Of a DNA stretch of 7,079 bases, positions 4,908 to 7,079 are shown one piece after another (position 1 is the stretch's first letter; the number at the start of each line of letters is the position of its first letter). The notes beneath the pieces were generated by a model. That model made no database searches. It saw only the letters and a list, made by a program, of their open reading frames with translations, and had not been told where the DNA came from. Origin of the DNA: Lentisphaera sp. (lineage in GTDB: Bacteria; Verrucomicrobiota; Lentisphaeria; Victivallales; GWF2-50-93). The stretch spans positions 1 through 7,079 of the forward strand of contig DYMC01000124.1 of the NCBI GenBank assembly GCA_020721745.1. Reading direction: 5' to 3'. The translations under genes and the position numbers were made by a program.

Positions 4908-6527
4908 TTATTTAATAGCTTTGGACCTTTTCAAGATTTTCATGAATGTTTCTCCCAGGCCTGGGATGAGCTGTTTGTCGGGCAGCGGCAGCGAGAGATA
5001 TCTGCCGAGTTCCCAGGCTTGGTCGTGCGCTCCGGTGTCTGAGCCGAAGAGGATACGGTCTGTTCCAACGATTTTGATTGATTCCTCGAATGGCCTCGGG
5101 GTACAGAAGCTGCCGCAGAATTCCAGGAATACGTTCGGGTTAGCCTTTGCGAGTTCTTCGGCCTCGATCCTGCCACGTGTCCCACCTCCTGAGTGTCCGA
5201 GCAGGAAAGTCACATTGGGGTATTTTTTTACAATGTCCTTAAGCATTACCGGAGAATCATATGAATCGTCCCAGGTGTGCAGCAGTATGGGCAGACGGTA
5301 TTTTTCGGCATATTCCCAGGCGGGTTCGTAGCCGGGATGAGTCACGGGAAATTTCCAATACCCCGCCAGAATTTTGAAGCCGATGTAAAAGCCGCGACGG
5401 AAGAAATTGTCCAGTTCGGCGGTCAACTCTCTGCCATACAGCGGATTGAACGAGAGATAGCCGGCAAAATGGTCCAAATGTTTCAGGAGATGTTTTTCCG
5501 CGAAGCGGTTCCCTTCCACGGCCTCCCCGAAAAGCGCGGTTTCCGCCGAGATCACGGTCTTTTCGATTCCGAGGCGGTCCATCTGCTCGGTCATGATGTC
5601 TATGTATTCCGGGAAATCGATGTCGCGGATATACCACCCACGATGTGTCGGACCCGTATGTCCATGGGCATCAATGATTTTCACCCCTTGCAGTGGCAGA
5701 CCTTCCCGGCATCGCTTCCAGAGCGGTTTATCTTTCAGGATTTTAGGTTCGCAGGCAAGTTTTTTATTGAGCGGTCTGATATTGAGAAGCCGCTCGATAT
5801 TTCCGTGCGCGATAAGTTCGCGTTCCTGCGGCTTGATCCGGTAGTGGGCGAGGGCTGCAATGGATGCGCCATAATGTGATTTGAATCCGATTCCGAACAG
5901 GAGGCGCTCCGCACCGAATTCATCGATCATGAGATTTACGGTGTCCCTCATGTGGACCCATGACAGGTCCACGAAGACATTCTTTCTCCGCCACATCGCA
6001 TCGATGATGCTGCCGAATCCGCCCCACATCTTCTGAGTGAAGACGAAAGACATCTTTGGAAATTTCTCCGCCAATGCGACGAAATCACGTACATCGCTTT
6101 CCGGTGCGCCATGCCCGCAATTCCAGAGGACCGCGGGATTCCATTTCGACAGTTCCGAGAAGACCCTTTCAAGCTGGAGTATCGGAAATCTCGAAATCTC
6201 CGGGTATATACGGATCGCGTGCACTTTTTCGGAGGCAAAATTCTCCTTGAGGAAATCCAATGCCCCTTTTTCATAGTAGCAGGAGGGAGCCACGACAAAT
6301 GCCGGGATTAGCCTGTCGGAACAGCCCGATTCGGTGATTTCATTCAGCAGTCGGCGATTCCCCCAGGTCGGATTCAGGTCTCGCGCCTCGACATGAGAGA
6401 CAAGCGAACGGTCAATGCCCAGGTAATCCAGATGGGAAACGAGCGATTGCATCGTCGGATATTGCGCTTCTTCATACGCGCCACGCCCGACCATGGCGTT
6501 GACATTGAAAAGATGGATATTATTCAA
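4908..6527 (-). CDS. Tandem amidohydrolase-fold protein; C-terminal half likely catalytic
   Basis: A 539-residue cytoplasmic protein built of two amidohydrolase-2-like (COG2159-type) TIM barrels, about 1-250 and 280-539. The C-terminal barrel has the expected metal site: DAHGH (His288, His290), LLHTW (His417), LLGHSGG (His445) and ILFGSD (Asp497). In the N-terminal barrel the same segments read NVNAM, LWNC, VFTQ and LLFGIG, so every one of these ligands is replaced. Family members hydrolyse or decarboxylate cyclic or aromatic compounds, lactones and sugar-derived substrates; the substrate here is unknown. I chose the TTG at 6527: it overlaps the upstream stop as TTGA, has GGGAGAG (6539-6533) seven bases before it, and puts the first strand at the N-terminus. 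An in-frame ATG at 6578 lacks a ribosome binding site and would overlap the neighbour by 55 bases. It is co-transcribed with the isomerase-like gene. Confidence 0.85.
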   Translation of the reverse strand: MNNIHLFNVNAMVGRGAYEEAQYPTMQSLVSHLDYLGIDRSLVSHVEARDLNPTWGNRRLLNEITESGCSDRLIPAFVVAPSCYYEKGALDFLKENFASEKVHAIRIYPEISRFPILQLERVFSELSKWNPAVLWNCGHGAPESDVRDFVALAEKFPKMSFVFTQKMWGGFGSIIDAMWRRKNVFVDLSWVHMRDTVNLMIDEFGAERLLFGIGFKSHYGASIAALAHYRIKPQERELIAHGNIERLLNIRPLNKKLACEPKILKDKPLWKRCREGLPLQGVKIIDAHGHTGPTHRGWYIRDIDFPEYIDIMTEQMDRLGIEKTVISAETALFGEAVEGNRFAEKHLLKHLDHFAGYLSFNPLYGRELTAELDNFFRRGFYIGFKILAGYWKFPVTHPGYEPAWEYAEKYRLPILLHTWDDSYDSPVMLKDIVKKYPNVTFLLGHSGGGTRGRIEAEELAKANPNVFLEFCGSFCTPRPFEESIKIVGTDRILFGSDTGAHDQAWELGRYLSLPLPDKQLIPGLGETFMKILKRSKAIK

Positions 6528-6847
6528 ATTTTCTCTCCCGAGAGATATTTCATTGTCTTGACAAGTGTTTCCGGACATGGCAGCAGAGGCATGTATTCCA
6601 ATCCGAAGTAGCCATTATAAGCGGCCTTTTCGATTCTGTCGACGAGGAAGGGGTAATTGGTTTCTCCGTTGAATAGCTCATGCCTTCCCGGAATTCCTGC
6701 TGAATGGAAATGCCCTATCCATTCGATATTATGTTCTAGGAAGGAGGTCATATTTCCGGTCATGATTCCCATGTGATAGATGTCATATCGTTGTCCCCAG
6801 GGAAGATCCTTGAAAAACAAATCCACCAGCGCATCTACCTTGACCAT
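6524..6847 (-). pseudogene. Shortened hydroxypyruvate isomerase-like sugar isomerase
   Basis: A 107-residue frame that matches only the C-terminal part of hydroxypyruvate isomerase/xylose-isomerase-like TIM barrels, which are normally ~260 residues. RYDIYHMGIMTGNMT (20-34), then IGHFHSAGIPGRHEL (44-58), GETNYPFLVDRIE and FGLEYMP (81-87) align with the family's second half. Asp22, His48 and Glu84 occupy positions of metal or catalytic residues, but the first catalytic glutamate and several barrel strands are absent, so activity is unlikely. The ATG at 6847 has a good ribosome binding site, AGGGGTGA (6859-6852). The first ~18 residues, VDALVDLFFKDLPW, may be the authentic N-terminal strand, implying an internal in-frame deletion instead of a simple 5' truncation. 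Its stop overlaps the TTG of the amidohydrolase gene, so it may survive as a coupling leader. Confidence 0.7.
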
Positions 6848-6869
6848 CTTATCACCCCTATTATTTTTG

Positions 6870-7079
6870 TCATTCAAATTCGACGTCCAGGAAATAATTC
6901 ATGTCCTTGTATGTCTTATCCGGTGCTTTCTGTCCCAAATCTTTGAAGCTGTAGAGTCCGGCCATCGCCATGATGCCGTCCTTCTTCACCGGATTCTCCT
7001 AGAAAAGTTTATTCAGTTCTGCGCTGATCTTCGATGCCGTCGAGGAAGCCCAGGCCGCATCCAATGACGGACTGATTCC
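6870..7079 (-). pseudogene. Unrecognised reading frame with an in-frame TAG, cut by window edge
   Basis: Reading leftward from position 7079, one frame is open for 70 codons to TGA at 6872-6870, except for a single TAG at 7001-6999. After the TAG it reads like a protein C-terminus: ENPVKKDGIMAMAGLYSFKD, then LGQKAPDKTY, then KDMNYFLDVEFE. Before it come ISPSLDAAWASSTASK and ISAELNKLF. A second frame over the same bases also looks protein-like (VIGCGLGFLDGIEDQ), so a frameshift near 7020 plus the TAG would fit a decaying gene. I do not recognise the family. It precedes the isomerase fragment in the same direction with ~22 bases between, so it was probably part of that operon. Confidence 0.35.

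Noticed and set aside
6999..7001. TAG as a recoded codon (pyrrolysine)
   Set aside because: A single case in a fragmentary frame next to other broken genes; no pyrrolysine machinery in the window. Decay or sequencing error is simpler.

Overview
The window looks like an accessory chromosomal stretch from a free-living or gut bacterium of the Lentisphaerota/Verrucomicrobiota type. This placement is an inference from gene style only: an AraC regulator divergent from a Gfo/Idh/MocA oxidoreductase, sugar-isomerase and amidohydrolase genes, an RHS-like remnant, moderately GC-rich coding DNA and AT-rich spacers. No ribosomal RNA or other phylogenetic marker apart from secY is present. I see no tRNA, rRNA, transposase or CRISPR array.

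Layout. Positions 1-230 hold a plus-strand remnant resembling the conserved end of an RHS-repeat protein, a hairpin and a short direct repeat. An AraC-family regulator (minus, 227-1081) and a Gfo/Idh/MocA dehydrogenase (plus, 1146-2288) diverge from a 64-bp spacer. Behind the dehydrogenase is a wrecked second gene: a coupled start codon, then a 41-bp palindromic element, then what looks like a protein C-terminus. A minus-strand pair follows, read right to left: secY (start 4577, stop 3207) and a DUF4197 lipoprotein gene (start 3204, stop 2479). A 330-bp leader or spacer (4578-4907) carries a second near-identical copy of the palindrome and a terminator-like hairpin. The right end, again minus strand, has an unrecognised broken reading frame at the window edge, a shortened hydroxypyruvate-isomerase-like gene (6847 to 6524) and a 539-residue tandem amidohydrolase protein (6527 to 4908).

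How it fits together. The carbohydrate genes (dehydrogenase, isomerase fragment, double amidohydrolase, AraC regulator) suggest catabolism of a sugar, sugar acid or cyclic polyol. At least three genes are broken, so the pathway may be degenerating. The secretion gene secY and its lipoprotein partner form a housekeeping island within this setting, bracketed by the two palindromes.

No recognisable new defence or mobile system is visible. The observations most worth following are the tandem amidohydrolase, whose first half has lost every metal-ligand position, and the paired palindromes around secY-DUF4197, one of which sits exactly in a destroyed gene.
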